Shown here: one piece after another, positions 11,541 to 22,480 of the stretch
How positions within the stretch are numbered: the first letter of the stretch is position 1
How the letters are laid out: each line of letters starts with the position of its first letter
Source of the DNA: Nereocystis luetkeana
Taxonomy: Eukaryota > Sar > Phaeophyceae > Laminariales > Laminariaceae
Assembly: GCA_031213475.1 (NCBI GenBank)
Contig: JARUPZ010000009.1
Coordinates: 3,621,001-3,685,000, forward strand
Length of the DNA: 64,000 nucleotides
Direction: 5' to 3'
Position numbers and translations under genes: made by a program
The notes under the pieces: generated by a model
Database searches by the model: none
Seen by the model: only the letters and a program-made list of their open reading frames with translations
Told to the model about the DNA's origin: nothing

Positions 11541-12647
11541 CGCATGCTGGAGCGGCGGATTCCGATTGGGGTGTTGTATTCCGCATCACGCATCGATAAG
11601 AGGTGGGGAAACGTCATAAGTGCTGGGTACACTGCATGTTTTCCAACTCTTAGCCGTACCGGCACAGCTCCGTCGATGGCCGTGCCGCAGCAGCATCCCC
11701 AAACATTGCCGCCACCGCCGCCATTGTCGCCGCCACCGCCGTTCTAGGCGGCCGCTTCAATTGATGGGGGGACCGCAAGAGAAAGTAAAGACGTCATGGC
11801 CGCTGCGCGTCGCACGGTAAAAATAAAACATGTCAACCGCAGGGGCGGGGTGTCCGCCGGTGGCGGAGCGGCCGGGGGCGGCGGCAACTACTGACAATAC
11901 CGGCTCTGCCATCTGTCAGGGCGACAGGGGCGACCAGGGAATGTACAGTCTTCAAAAAGACGCCAGGAGGGCGATGAGAATATCCTTGCACCAACGTCCG
12001 GGTCGGTGTCGCCGGGGGTGTTTCTCAGAGAGAGTCAGGTACCGAGAAACATGATCAGTGAACCGAAGCAGAAAATCGTTTGAGACAGTGCCTAAGCAAG
12101 TGGCCATAGAGCAACATGGAAAACTGACTCAGGCAGGCGCTAGGGGTAGCAGCAACCGAGGCCATTAGTCGCAACCACCCTCGCATGACCGACACTACCA
12201 CCCTCTCGCCACCCGCCGCATGACGCACGAACATGGACCTCTACCGTCAGCCAAGTCGTTCCACTTAGTTGTGCATCAACCACACGCCCCCGCTCCGCCC
12301 GCGACAACACCGCAAGACAAGTCAGACGCGCATGCACCAGTGAACCATCAGAAGAAGAGACTAATTGATAAAGGGGCATTCCGCCTTATCAAAGGGCCAG
12401 ATTAAACCACTTAGTTGGGAATTGGGACCGTGCTGAGGTTGCGGGAGGTTGAGTACCGCAGCCTTGGCGTTAGCAGAGGGCCTAATTTCCCACTTTTGAA
12501 CAAAACCAAGACGGTGTCGACTACGCAGAAGACTCACACCACAGCACGAAATAGCTTGAGCAGCGGGCCAGAACACCCCACTTTTACCCGAATCGATCAA
12601 ATTTTGACCCAGCAGACGGATCAAATCGAAACGGCCGTCGACCCGTT

Positions 12648-14150
12648 TTGCACAGAGGAACCCCCACATCAGCACCGTCAATTGGCATAGCCTGGCAGAG
12701 AGAGCAAGGGAAAGCCCAGCCTCCCTTTTTTCAGTTAGATGAATCCCCGCTTGCTTCGGTTCACGTGCGGGAGAGTAGCGGGTCAGCACGCTCACATATT
12801 TCTAGTGGGGAGTCGCGTAGTCGAAAACGATCCGAACGAATGGTACAACAACGGCACGCAGAGAAAGAACAACTCAGAAACGAATGTCTTGATCAAAGAG
12901 AAAGAGAAGAACTGCTTTATACGCTCGCTAACCTTTGCACAACCATGATACAAGAAACAACTAGGGGTCGTGGTGGACGTAGCTCGAGCGCTAAGATGAT
13001 CGCTGGTCGTACCATCGATAGACCCGGTAAACATAAAACTACACTCCGGAGATTCGGGGCAGTAGAAGAGCTCCTCCCGATATTCACGGGGGGGTTACCT
13101 GTGAACCCAACAGCGACGGGAGTAGATCTAGTGCGCGAAATAAATCACGAATACCACCCCAGTGTTCCCGAACATTTGCCAGCAGTCTGGTGAAAAATCG
13201 GCGGAGATGTAAGACGTCAAAATTGGTTTGTGCTACCAAACTCAGCTGCGCAAGAAATATGTAACATCCGAGTTCACCTGTTGGCCACCGTAGCTTCACA
13301 CACGGTGAGGGGATCATGAATATTGTATCGTTCAAGGAGCAGAGGCAGGGAACGAAAGATGGACGCAACGGCGAAGCTTACCCGGACTCTGTCCCCCGAT
13401 GCCTGTGAGCACACGCGCCTGCCAGTGTCTTCACACACTCGGGACACTGAGAAAACAACACCGTAAAGCGGATACTGATGAGTGAGACGGATGTGTCGGA
13501 GGCCTTCAAGACCGTGCGGCTAGACCCGGACCGAGCTCATAAGGTTTTCTACACAGTAGGAGATCTGGTCGTTTTTAACGCTCGGGTGTCATTTCGGCCC
13601 CGGCCGGATACGCGCACTGCAACACCACACTCAAGTTGAGCCAGCTACCTCAATAAGACAAACAAATGTGGCCCACGTAGAGGTGGTAGACCAAAGGGAG
13701 GAAGGTACACCCACGACGGTTTCCGCAGACGGTAGAATCAGAGAACAAGCGGGGGAGATATATTTCCCCCATTTTTGACAACCGGGCTTGTAAACTACCA
13801 TCTCCTGAGCAATATGATTCAACATTAGAACGACGACCCGACCGCCCTGTTCGCGTCATCTTCTCTCCCCTCGGGTCACGTACGATTGTTTGTCACCGGG
13901 ACAGGAGGGAGTAACGGCCATCCTAGCATCGACGACGATGACTGGGACTCCGCGATTGACGCGTTAGGGTTTACCATCATCTCGCCCACTCTTAATATCT
14001 CGTTCCCGCGCAAACAGGCCGACGCTATAAAACCGTCGGCTGCTTGATCGATAGCCCTTGAGAAGAAGACGAGCGACCGCGAGGGACGTTCTGAGCATGG
14101 CGGGGAAGTTATCGAACCTCACGTACGTAGTGTGAGCGGGGAATGATTTC
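12648..14150 (+). pseudogene. Reverse transcriptase of the DIRS-like element
   Basis: A frame from 12648 to 13190 gives an Arg/Glu-rich linker and ends PSVPEHLPAVW. After a stop the polymerase follows with RVHLLATVASHTVRG, then ETDVSEAFKTVRLDPDRAH and YTVGDLVVFNARVSF (13481-13600), which is the catalytic-Asp block typical of DIRS-order polymerases. Later blocks are AHVEVVDQREEGTPT and, after frame changes, DDDDWDSAIDALGFTI and ARDVLSMAGKLSNLTYVV. I do not find an intact VDD box. The enzyme would make the cDNA; this copy is inactive. Confidence 0.82.
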
Positions 14151-14159
14151 GTAAGGAGA

Positions 14160-14930
14160 CTTGTGCGACTGAATGGACTAGACGACTCAAGCGCTAGACA
14201 ATATTGAAAAGGCAAGGTCGATCTTGGCAGAGAGTTTCTCGCTGACCTCTAGTTTAGAAGTGTGCGATAGATGACGAGCCTCTACTCCAAGGAGGATTGC
14301 TAAGCGCGCCCTGTTACACGGCGCTAAAACGACCATAAGATGCGCTGTCTGTCCGACGGGAGCCTCGAGGCGGTGCGAGATTTCTGTGTTGAGAGCAATG
14401 CTTTTTGGAGATACGACTTTCCGATAGACTTGACTGCAGAACTTAAACACGGAAAGCGGATCTTAAAGAGACCTGTACCATCACAATAAACCTCTTTGAG
14501 TTACTTGGAACGATTGCGACAGCGTGGGTCGTGCTCGACTTGGTGGGAGACCGGCCGGACGCATCAAGGGACCCGGTAGTGACGCGAGATGAGAACCTGG
14601 CTGCCTTATCGTCGGGGTGTCGAAGCGGTGGGGTGACAGACCAAAGGGCGTGCTAACTTCGGAGAATGTTGGGGCGCCTGGAACTCGAGGGAGAAAGGAA
14701 AAACAATGCGAAACATATTCCTTAACCGGATGGAATTTCCCGGTGGTCTACGGTGATGCTGGAATGCAACGTCAGGGAGTTATCCCACTCCAGTGAGTGG
14801 TGCGAACAACCCATTGGTCAGCTATGTTTGAATATTTTCCATATTGTTCTCCAGTCAAATTACCTTCTTATCAAACACGACGACATTCTATGGAATCTCA
14901 GTATACGTACCAGAGGCGCACGCGCCTCAC
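14160..14930 (+). pseudogene. RNase H region and linker of the DIRS-like element
   Basis: Blocks such as SLEAVRDFCVESNAFWRYDF, LFELLGTIATAWVVLDLVG and MLGRLELEGE recall the RNase H domain that follows the polymerase in DIRS-order elements. They end with VRELSHSSEWCEQPIGQL and LIKHDDILWNL, the usual linker to the recombinase. Stops and shifts are frequent. The assignment rests on order and similarity to the better preserved copy at 23740-24228. Confidence 0.65.
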
Positions 14931-15984
14931 AGTAACAGGGGGCAACAACGGAGGGGAAACCAAGAGGGTGGCATTGGTCGAAACGCTCGCGCTCGGTTCA
15001 GTCGCAAAGAGTATTCAGAAAACATACGTAGCGAATTGAAAAATGTTGGTGAAAGAGAAAAGCGCACGGTAAAGGGCCTTGATTGCATACTATTGACAAC
15101 CCTAATGCAGCGCTGACTGAACCGCTCAAATTTATGGCGTCCCGCTGTTTCGTGCATAACCACTAGCCCTCGACAGTCAGAGGGTACTTGGCGGCCATTT
15201 ATTTTTTCCACAAGATGATCGCAGGCTGGGAGCTACCTTTGTCGCATTGCATGATGGTCGCAATGGAAAAGGTGTTAGACACGGCGCACAGTACGCCTCT
15301 AGAAAAATAACAATTTCAATGCTCCTGACGTAGGCAATGCTAGCGGAGTGGCGACAGACAGTTGTGAGCATAGACAACAGGGGCTACGTGATGTTCTTGG
15401 TACTTGCCGTGTCGTATTTTAGTTTGTGCCGAGGGTCAATGTTATGGGCGTATGCACGCGGGCAGGTTCATCTCGAGTTTTTTTGTCGGACGCGGAAAAT
15501 AATTAATATTTTTTACAAAGATATGCTAGTGGCGCTTGCGAGAAAAGCGACCGCCACAGCGGTGCAAGTCATAGTTCTCGGGCCAACGTTTGACTGAAAA
15601 AGGGCAGGGTGCACAATCACGCGAACGCGTCTCGCAAAAGAGAAGGAGTCGGAGGGGCCCCCAGTGGGTGCGTTCGAAACTCTGCTCGAACTACTTGATA
15701 TATACCCCCTGCTACCAGCAGAAGCGTCGTTGACCGTTAAGAGCACCCTGGTCGAGTGGAAAGTATTTACTAGGACGGAAGCGGTCGCGGCGCTGATATT
15801 GAAGATGAGTAGCAACGAAAAAAACCCATGCAGTTCGCCCACCACTCTGGAAGAATATGGGGGGGGCACCCAGATTGCGTCCGAAGGAATAACGGATTTG
15901 CAAATTCAGCGCGCAGGAAGGTGGAAGTCTGGGGCGTTTGTTTCTGACGTACGTAAGGGTGTCAGGGGAAGGGGCAAATATTAA
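14930..15984 (+). pseudogene. Tyrosine recombinase of the DIRS-like element
   Basis: Two open stretches (15337-15597 and 15664-15984) carry LVLAVSYFSLCRGSMLWAYA, then CTITRTRLAKEKESEGPPVG and GGTQIASEGITDLQIQRAGR followed by WKSGAFVSDVR. This is the catalytic half of a tyrosine recombinase. The expected H-x-L-R motif before GGTQ is lost, and the nucleophile position reads D where related proteins have Y (AF-x-x-Y-V-R). The enzyme would insert a circular cDNA by recombination, so such elements make no target duplication. This copy cannot be active. Confidence 0.82.
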
Positions 15985-16274
15985 GACCTACGGTCATAGC
16001 ATGGAAAAGACGATTTGAGTGGTCACGCCTGCGATATGGGGTAGTGTTGGGTGGTCTTGCAGAGATTGGAGTGGGGACATCAGAGTTCGGGTTAGCCTGG
16101 TTCATGAAACATAGGGGGGCTTCCATAACAGGTGAAGGGGGGAGCATGAACGGGACTTCTGACGAAGTGAGTGGGCGTTAGTATCATAGTTGGGATTATT
16201 TTCTGGGTTTTCCATGTTAAAGGGAGCGGTCTACATGTATGTGAAGAATTTATCGAGAATTCTCTAGCTGCAAC

Positions 16275-17007
16275 AAAATGTAACCTCCCGTAGGCAGGTG
16301 CAGTTTTTGAGGGCGTTTTGGGATTCAAATTAGTTGGGCAGAATCGTGAGATGAGGCGAGATCAGACGTCAGTCGATAATACCTACTACTGGACGTAGCC
16401 ACCACAGCTACGACGTCTCATACGTGGAGTCACTCTTATCGGAGAGCTTTTATTCCACAATTTCCCATGTTTTGTATATATTTTTCCATCTTCAATACCT
16501 TCCTGAATATGTTTTTGTTCGAATATAATACATGCGAAAATCAACAAACTTGTTTTTTATTGGCTCTGGAGAATTTTACGCATGGTGACAGAATGCCTCC
16601 GAATCTTCATACATAACTCCAACTACTTCCAACCTTTTGAAATTCTGGAATAAAAGCTCTCGGAAACGAATGAGCCTTAGGGCCATTCTAAATATCGGAG
16701 AGTTTTCCCCCCAATGTTTTGACTATTTTTTCACGCAATTTTTCAATCTCCTATATTTTTATGCTTTTTTTTTCGAAATAAATGTGTGAAGTTGAAAAAA
16801 CACTTTTTTTTTGGTCATGGAGAATTCCACGAATATTGACGAACAAACTCGGAGCTCCGTGTGTTGATACACATCTCCCATTGTTTTCAAACTTAAGAAA
16901 TTATGGAAAAAACAATCTCCGTTGAGAATGAGCCTGAGACGGCCGGTGCGGCAACAGCGAGAACTCGTAGCTGTATGTAGTGGGTCCATACAATGGATCG
17001 AGTTTTT
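16275..17007 (+). repeat. Second copy of the DIRS-like 5' leader, split by a satellite pair
   Basis: 16275-16380 matches 10115-10225 (AAAATGTAACCTCCCGTAGG, then GAGGCGAGATCAGACGTCAG). The match resumes at 16941-17007 with GGCAACAGCGAGAACTCGTA and a stretch equal to the leader just before the Gag frame. Between them lie the two AT-rich tandem units described separately. It is either the A2 terminal repeat of the upstream element or the start of another truncated copy. Confidence 0.75.
16437..16938 (+). repeat. Two tandem 245-bp AT-rich satellite units
   Basis: Unit 1 spans 16437-16680 and unit 2 spans 16693-16938. Both begin TATCGGAGAG and TTTT, pass through a TCATGGAGAATTCCACG or CTCTGGAGAATTTTACG block and end GAATGAGCCT. 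They are diverged, so the duplication is not recent. No coding potential is visible. Confidence 0.75.
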
Positions 17008-17459
17008 TCCGACCCACCTGCCCTGTCCCGTAATAGTATTTTATATGCTAGTGTGAGCTGTCCTGTTGTTTTAGTGCGAGCTGGACGCTGTGAGATGTGG
17101 TTTGTCCCGTATGTATGAAATGGTGGGGCGTTGTTGCAAGTGGGATCCCTATGATTTTTGGGCTGGCCGCCCGTTACATTTGTTTCGTCCTTCGAGCGAC
17201 ACAAAGCTGACTCAAGAAAGTTCGCCCAAAGTACTAGACCGTAATAAATGGCTCTTGGGAACGCTGCGGGAGCGAACGTTAAGTTTCACGGGAAAGTTAT
17301 TTTGGTACTCTCGTAGTAGAAAACGAGTTGTTGAACGGGATAGAGCAGGGTTATCTTTCATGACCATGCCATCAAACGAGATCGCGGCCGTAGAAAACGA
17401 GTTGGAAAAAAACGGATATGGCAGAGGGCAGAGGTGCTCTCGATCATCCTAAGTAAAAA

Positions 17460-18254
17460 CTACATGGTAGATATCTGACGCTCCGTGGGGCTGGATCCCG
17501 CGCCTTCCTCCACCAGCTCCCTCAGCCGCGTGACCTCTAGCGTAGGCATGGAGATACCTGTGCCGGACCGGGGGGGCGCGTATTGGTACTTCCGGTGCAG
17601 GACGCCCCCCTGCTTTGCGAGGTCGATCATACCCGCCTTCAGACCGCCGTTCATTGCTGTGAGAAGAACCTCGCGCACCTTGTCTTTGTAGTTCAGTACT
17701 GTTGTGTAGTGACGGCGTAGATATACCTCTACCGTCTTTTGTACTTGTTCGAGCTCCTCTCGCAAGGTGCGAACCCGGTTCTTGCAGATTGCCTGTGCTC
17801 TCTCCAAGCCGTATTCCAGGGTCGCCAAAAACGCCGCGACGAACACGACCAAGTGCACTGACGTGGCATACCCACCGGCGCCTGCCCGGATGGCAAAGGA
17901 GGGTAAACTCTTCTACGGTGAATTCGGATAACGTCCTGAGCTGTTTTGTCACAGCTTCTGACACATACGCCACCTCGTCGAGCGCGAGAAGCAGGAGAGA
18001 GCGGGTGATGACCTCTTGTATATTGTAGTCCCCGCGCGCGATGAAGAACTTGGGGCCTTCGAAGAGCGTGCCATAGGTATGCCACCTGCTTCGCGGTAGT
18101 TTTTACGCCCGCTGAGATCGCGGACTGGCGGTTCGCGTCTTGCGGCGCAGGCAGCGGCTGCCCTCCTATGCCACCGCCCGCCCAAGGGGCCAACAGGCCC
18201 CCCGAACTGGCGCCCCCGAGGGGTAGATGAGGCTGCAGAAGCGGGTGAGGTTGC

Positions 18255-18301
<47 letters not shown>

Positions 18302-18832
18302 TTGGTCCTTATGCTGCTGGTGGGCCTGGCTGTTTTCAAGACATGTGATCCGTGCCACGATCGCGTGGTTGCTCGCCAACAACTGCTGCAGCACCGCCAT
18401 CATAGCAGGATCGGCGGGTGCTGTGGGAAGGCCCGGGCCGATTCACGCGGCTCCGCCTTGGCCGATGCCTTTGTTCGGTGCTCCGGAGCCAGGCAGGCCA
18501 GCTCCTTCACCTTGCTCGCCTCCCACATCTAGAGCGGCGGCATCACCTCCCACCACATCCAGCGGGGCGTGCTCGCCTCCCACTTGGAGGTAAGGCTGGT
18601 TTGCCATGCCCAGGAAGTAAAAGTATATCAATTGTCTGGGCGCGCTACTTACGAGATATGCTACGAGTTCTCGTTGTTGTTGCCGCTGCTGCCGTCTACG
18701 CCCAAGCAGCTAGCTCTATTGACTGGACGCAATCTGCTGTGGTCTGATCTCCCAAATCTCACTATTCTGCAAGCTTCTTCAAATTCCAAAACTCCTCCAC
18801 AAACTCCACCTCCCTACGGGAAGTTACATTTT
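17460..18832 (-). mobile_element. Inverted truncated copy of the DIRS-like element (leader plus Gag)
   Basis: Read on the minus strand, this begins with the same leader (AAAATGTAACTTCCCGTAGG), then the same Gag-like series, and stops before any polymerase. The Gag frame has a long glutamine run, encoded by CAG/CAA repeats at 18249-18298. It is followed by GGIGGQPLPAPQDANRQSAI and, in other frames, ALDEVAYVSEAVTKQLRTLS and LNYKDKVREVLLTAMNGGLK. Comparison with 10195-11540 confirms the protein family. The copy is frame-broken and lacks the 3' two thirds of the element. Confidence 0.8.
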
Positions 18833-20332
18833 TTCTCCTTGGTTTATAACCAAGGAACAAAATGCCTCTTCATAGCGGCTCGGATACAAGGGTAGGGTGC
18901 CTTATTTTGAGTTTTTCTGTATGTGTGTGTGGGTTGGTGTATGTGATCCAACATTTCTTGGTCCACCTTTAACCACGGACGGGGCTCGACGTACATGTCC
19001 CCAACTCCAGTCCCCACGGGCTCTGTGCACGCACACACACGAAATACACTTTATTGTCCTGGTGGTGTGGAAAGTCGTTCACAGTTGGTCAAGCAAGGTG
19101 CGGCAACGTGTGTAGGCACATACATGTCTGTGCTGAGCCGTATCAAAATACAAAATCATGACCTTTGTTTTGTGCCTGCCAACAGCAGGCAGACTAGGCC
19201 TGCCCACAGCATGCACACTGCCGTGCCTGCCCACAGCAGGCAGACTGTGCATATCCACATCAGGCAGATTGACCCTGTCCACAGCACTCTACAGCAGGAA
19301 GACTGGGCCTGCCCACGGCAGGCGGAGGGACGGCTTTGTTTGTTTAGCTCTTCTACCTACGTAATAACTCACGAAAACCAAGTACGATTAAGAATAGTCA
19401 GAGGTAGACTTCGCCTGTCTGTCCACAGCAACGTTCGGGCCATGTGCTGCAGGTGATATTGTCAGGCCCACCCTCCTACTGACGAGGGGACGGAGAAGCA
19501 GGAGAAGATCTGCTGTAGATGTTGTACAGCAGTCAGTAGTAGTGGTGGCACCTGCTACGAGAACCTCGGTTGGATACATGTGTGTCATGCCAGGTTTGTA
19601 GATTTTTCGTCTTCAAATTATGCGTGTGGAATCAAGAAACACACACAACATCGAGTACGGTGTACAAAGGGCTCAAGGAAGACCGGCAAAGGCGAGCTTA
19701 CTGCGACGTTGACCCTGGCCTCGTGCGTCCTGTTGTTGCTGCTGCTGCTGTTTTGTTGCTGGAGAAGCTCTGCTGTAGATGTTGCACAGCAGCAGTAGTA
19801 GTTGTGGCACATGCTAGGAGAAGCTCTTGTTAGGCATGCCTTGTTCGTATTGTCGTCTCGAACATACTATGCTGAATTTCGAGGTGGGAAGCGGGAAACA
19901 TAAACTAAACTAGTGCAAGGTACGTACTACGTTTGTGTACATGTACGCGTACAAAGGGTGCACAGGTTAGACCGACAAGCCGAGCGTACGGCGACGCTAA
20001 CCCTGGCCTCGTGTGTCCTCCTGCTACTGCTACTGCTGTTGCTGCTGCTGTTATGCTGCGGGAGTCGCACTGCTGCTGTAGATGTCGTACATCAGTCGTG
20101 GTGGCACCTGGTACGAGAACGAAACTTTTTTTGTTGGACAAAACATGTGAGGTGCAGATTTTTCGTCCTGAAATATTTAATTGTGCTGAATTTCAACAAG
20201 AAAACGCTCGTGGACAAAACATGTCAAGAGTTTTTGTGTGTTCTTGACTATTTCTACCCGTCGACATCCAGCACCAGTCCCGGTGCCCATTCCTCAATCC
20301 CTGAGAGATACAAGTTCTGTGGTCACAGCAGC

Positions 20333-20545
20333 GGAGTATTATGGAGGTACGAGAAAATATTTGTTTTGTATGGACGGGAGAAGTTGACCAACTAGATCAA
20401 CACGGATTGTTGTACCCGTATAGCCCATAGGTGCACCTGGGACCAGGTCTGCTGTAGCAGTTGTATCGCGATCGAGAGGCCACAGCGAAGCAGGGTCGTC
20501 AAGACAGGTCCGAGGTGCGGAAAAAAGACCGGTCTAGCTTCTGTC
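20333..20545 (+). repeat. A1 terminal repeat of the Ngaro-like element
   Basis: This matches A2 at 25916-26118 closely, from GGAGTATTATGGAGGTACGA through GTCGTCAAGACAGG to the CCGGTCTAGC or CTGGTCTAGC end. The differences are scattered substitutions and a few short gaps. Confidence 0.88.
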
Positions 20546-20665
20546 TTCCGTGTATCGCTGGGTACTGGTGGGTGCTGCTGGATTCGTCGCTGATTTGCGC
20601 GGTGCTGGCATTTTCGGCTTTTTTTTCGGGTTTCATTCGCACTGCTGTTGGCCGTGTTTACCGCG

Positions 20666-21049
20666 ATGAATGATGCCCCGAAAACGAAACTGGGCGAGGC
20701 CACAGCGGCGGTTGCTACGGCCCCAGCGGCTAGTCCCCGGAGCTCGGCGTCTAGCTTTGGGGGCTCGGCAGCCGATGCTCGCCTCGCTGGCCCGGGTTCG
20801 GACCTCGTACGTGCCGCCGACATGGCCCAGTGGTTGGGGCAAGTCGAACGCCAATTTAGTCTCGTTCGCGACGAAATACTGGCAGCCTCGGCGAGAACCG
20901 ACGATTCGATCGCTGGTATTCAAGACGCGGTGTCAACTTGCGCGGCGCAGGGCGCCCACCCGAACATCGTAATTCAGCAGGTCGTGGCAAACCAGGCCGC
21001 CCAAGGGGACGCTTCCCGCGTCGGCGGGGACGCGCGGAAGCGGCTGCTG
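20666..21049 (+). pseudogene. Gag-like N-terminus of the Ngaro-like element
   Basis: The ATG at 20666 (accgcgATGA) opens a 128-codon frame rich in Ala, Ser and Gly, then VRAADMAQWLGQVERQFSLV and GIQDAVSTCAAQGAHPNIVI. It stops at 21049. The same protein seems to continue in another frame with YWILRGRIPHVLGDFPADI near 21105, and again at 21549-21842 with PTFYQGGGELLKIVEETSRG and ALGTSGRNVLGSAIYDMFTN. I call it Gag from its position only. A glycine-rich stretch (21912-22150) separates it from the polymerase. Confidence 0.6.
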
Positions 21050-22480
21050 TAGACGTCGCAGCTCGTGGACGAGGCTGCCCTCTCGAGAACGTTGGGCCCT
21101 CAACGGTATTGGATTCTCCGGGGTCGGATCCCCCATGTTCTCGGCGATTTTCCGGCCGACATTCAACCCTTCGTGGGGGAGTCGGTCAACGTCACGTCTC
21201 GGGTGGCCGCCTAGCCACGCTCGATTAGCGAAATCGACGTCACCCAATTCCGGCCCCCTTGCGGACGGGGCCCCCGAGGGTTGTCTCATTGTCGCCGACC
21301 TCCTCGAGCTCGTGCGTTCATAGCTCATCGGGGTGTTGTCCGTTGGGCTGTTGCCGTCCGTAGACGCGGATCGGCCGTGCTTAGAGCAACTGACTTCTCT
21401 CAGTCAGCGCAGCTTTCTCGACGGCGTTGGCAGACTTGCGTACTCACACTCCATGTAACTACGCCATCCTGTTGAGCGCCTAGGTGAGGACCGTTATGTG
21501 TGAGATAGTTCACGACCTGTGGGTTTGGGTTAACGACTTCATCCCCCTGTGGTGCCGCCTTCCCCGAACACGGCTTTCGCCGTCCCCCCGCTACCGGCCT
21601 TCGACCAGACGCCCACGTTTTACCAGGGCGGGGGGGAACTCCTTAAGATCGTCGAGGAAACATCTCGGGGCGGTACCGCGGGGGACGGGCATGCAAAGCC
21701 TCTGCTGTGCAGTCTTCTCGCGGCTCTGGGCACTTCAGGAAGAAACGTTCTCGGCTCTGCCATATATGATATGTTTACCAACATGGGGAGGTGCAAATGG
21801 CGAGATTGCATCTTCGTGCATGACGCCCCCCCCGCGGATTAGTCGTCTCCCACCGCTCTCAGCGGTGAGCGTGGCTGCAACTCGGCATCGGCCGGGGCCG
21901 GGTCACGTGCTTTGACCCTGCGCGCGGCCAACGCATCTAAGGCTGCGGGTGGCGGCGGGGCTGCTGGGGGCAGTGGTCCCAGCTCCGAACGAGGAGACGG
22001 GCCCTTCCTTTCGGGTGGGCCAACATCACCTGGGGGGAGTTCGGCCCTCCAGATCGCCGGCGGGGCGGTAGCAGCTCACAAGGCACGCGGAGAGGCGCCG
22101 GACCCGGCGGCTAAGCGCGGCACGGGGAGGGGGTTGCGGGGATTTGCGTTGGATGCTCAGGCTGGCGACGGCGGCGTTGGGCGGGAGCGTGTCTCCTTGA
22201 CTCCGGGTTCCGTCTCCTTTGGGGACATAGGTCATTTGTTTTTGTTCGCGCCGGAGGTACCTAGTGGTTCATTGTTTCCGGTGCATCGCCGTGTAGTGGT
22301 CCAGTCGTGGCTTTCCGCGAAAGCTAGTGTAGCACGGTCCATGTTGCGGGTTGGCTTTGCGGGTCTCGATCGGGTCGCTGGCGTGGGTACGGCCCTGTCG
22401 CGGCGGCGCCAGGGTAGCCAGCATCCTTTGAGGCCACCGTCGGGCCGTCTGGCCTTGCTCCGCACATATGCTCAAATACC

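Larger units (their letters stand above)
10115..15984 (+). mobile_element. DIRS-order tyrosine-recombinase retrotransposon, degenerate
   Basis: The element runs from a 5' leader that begins near AAAATGAAACTTCCTGTAGG to the end of a tyrosine recombinase frame at 15984. In order it holds a proline/glutamine-rich Gag-like protein, a reverse transcriptase, an RNase H region and a tyrosine recombinase. That is the layout of the DIRS order (DIRS, Ngaro, PAT), not of LTR elements. The leader recurs in direct orientation at 16275 and again at 16941, and in inverted orientation at 18832. The direct copy downstream fits Ngaro/PAT-type terminal repeats (A1 and A2), but I could not identify the matching B repeats, so the exact group stays open. 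Every domain carries stops or frame changes. Confidence 0.85.

Noticed and set aside
11620-11820. Proline-rich frames with PPPPPLSPPPPF
   Set aside because: They come from a short CCG/CCA-rich stretch inside the degenerate DIRS-like element, with no conserved counterpart in the inverted copy.
19158-19460. Open frames with eight-residue repeats (for example VHSRQTGP-like) in repeat R
   Set aside because: They are a product of the 24-bp minisatellite period, open in several frames, and the frames are not kept outside the array or among the three copies.
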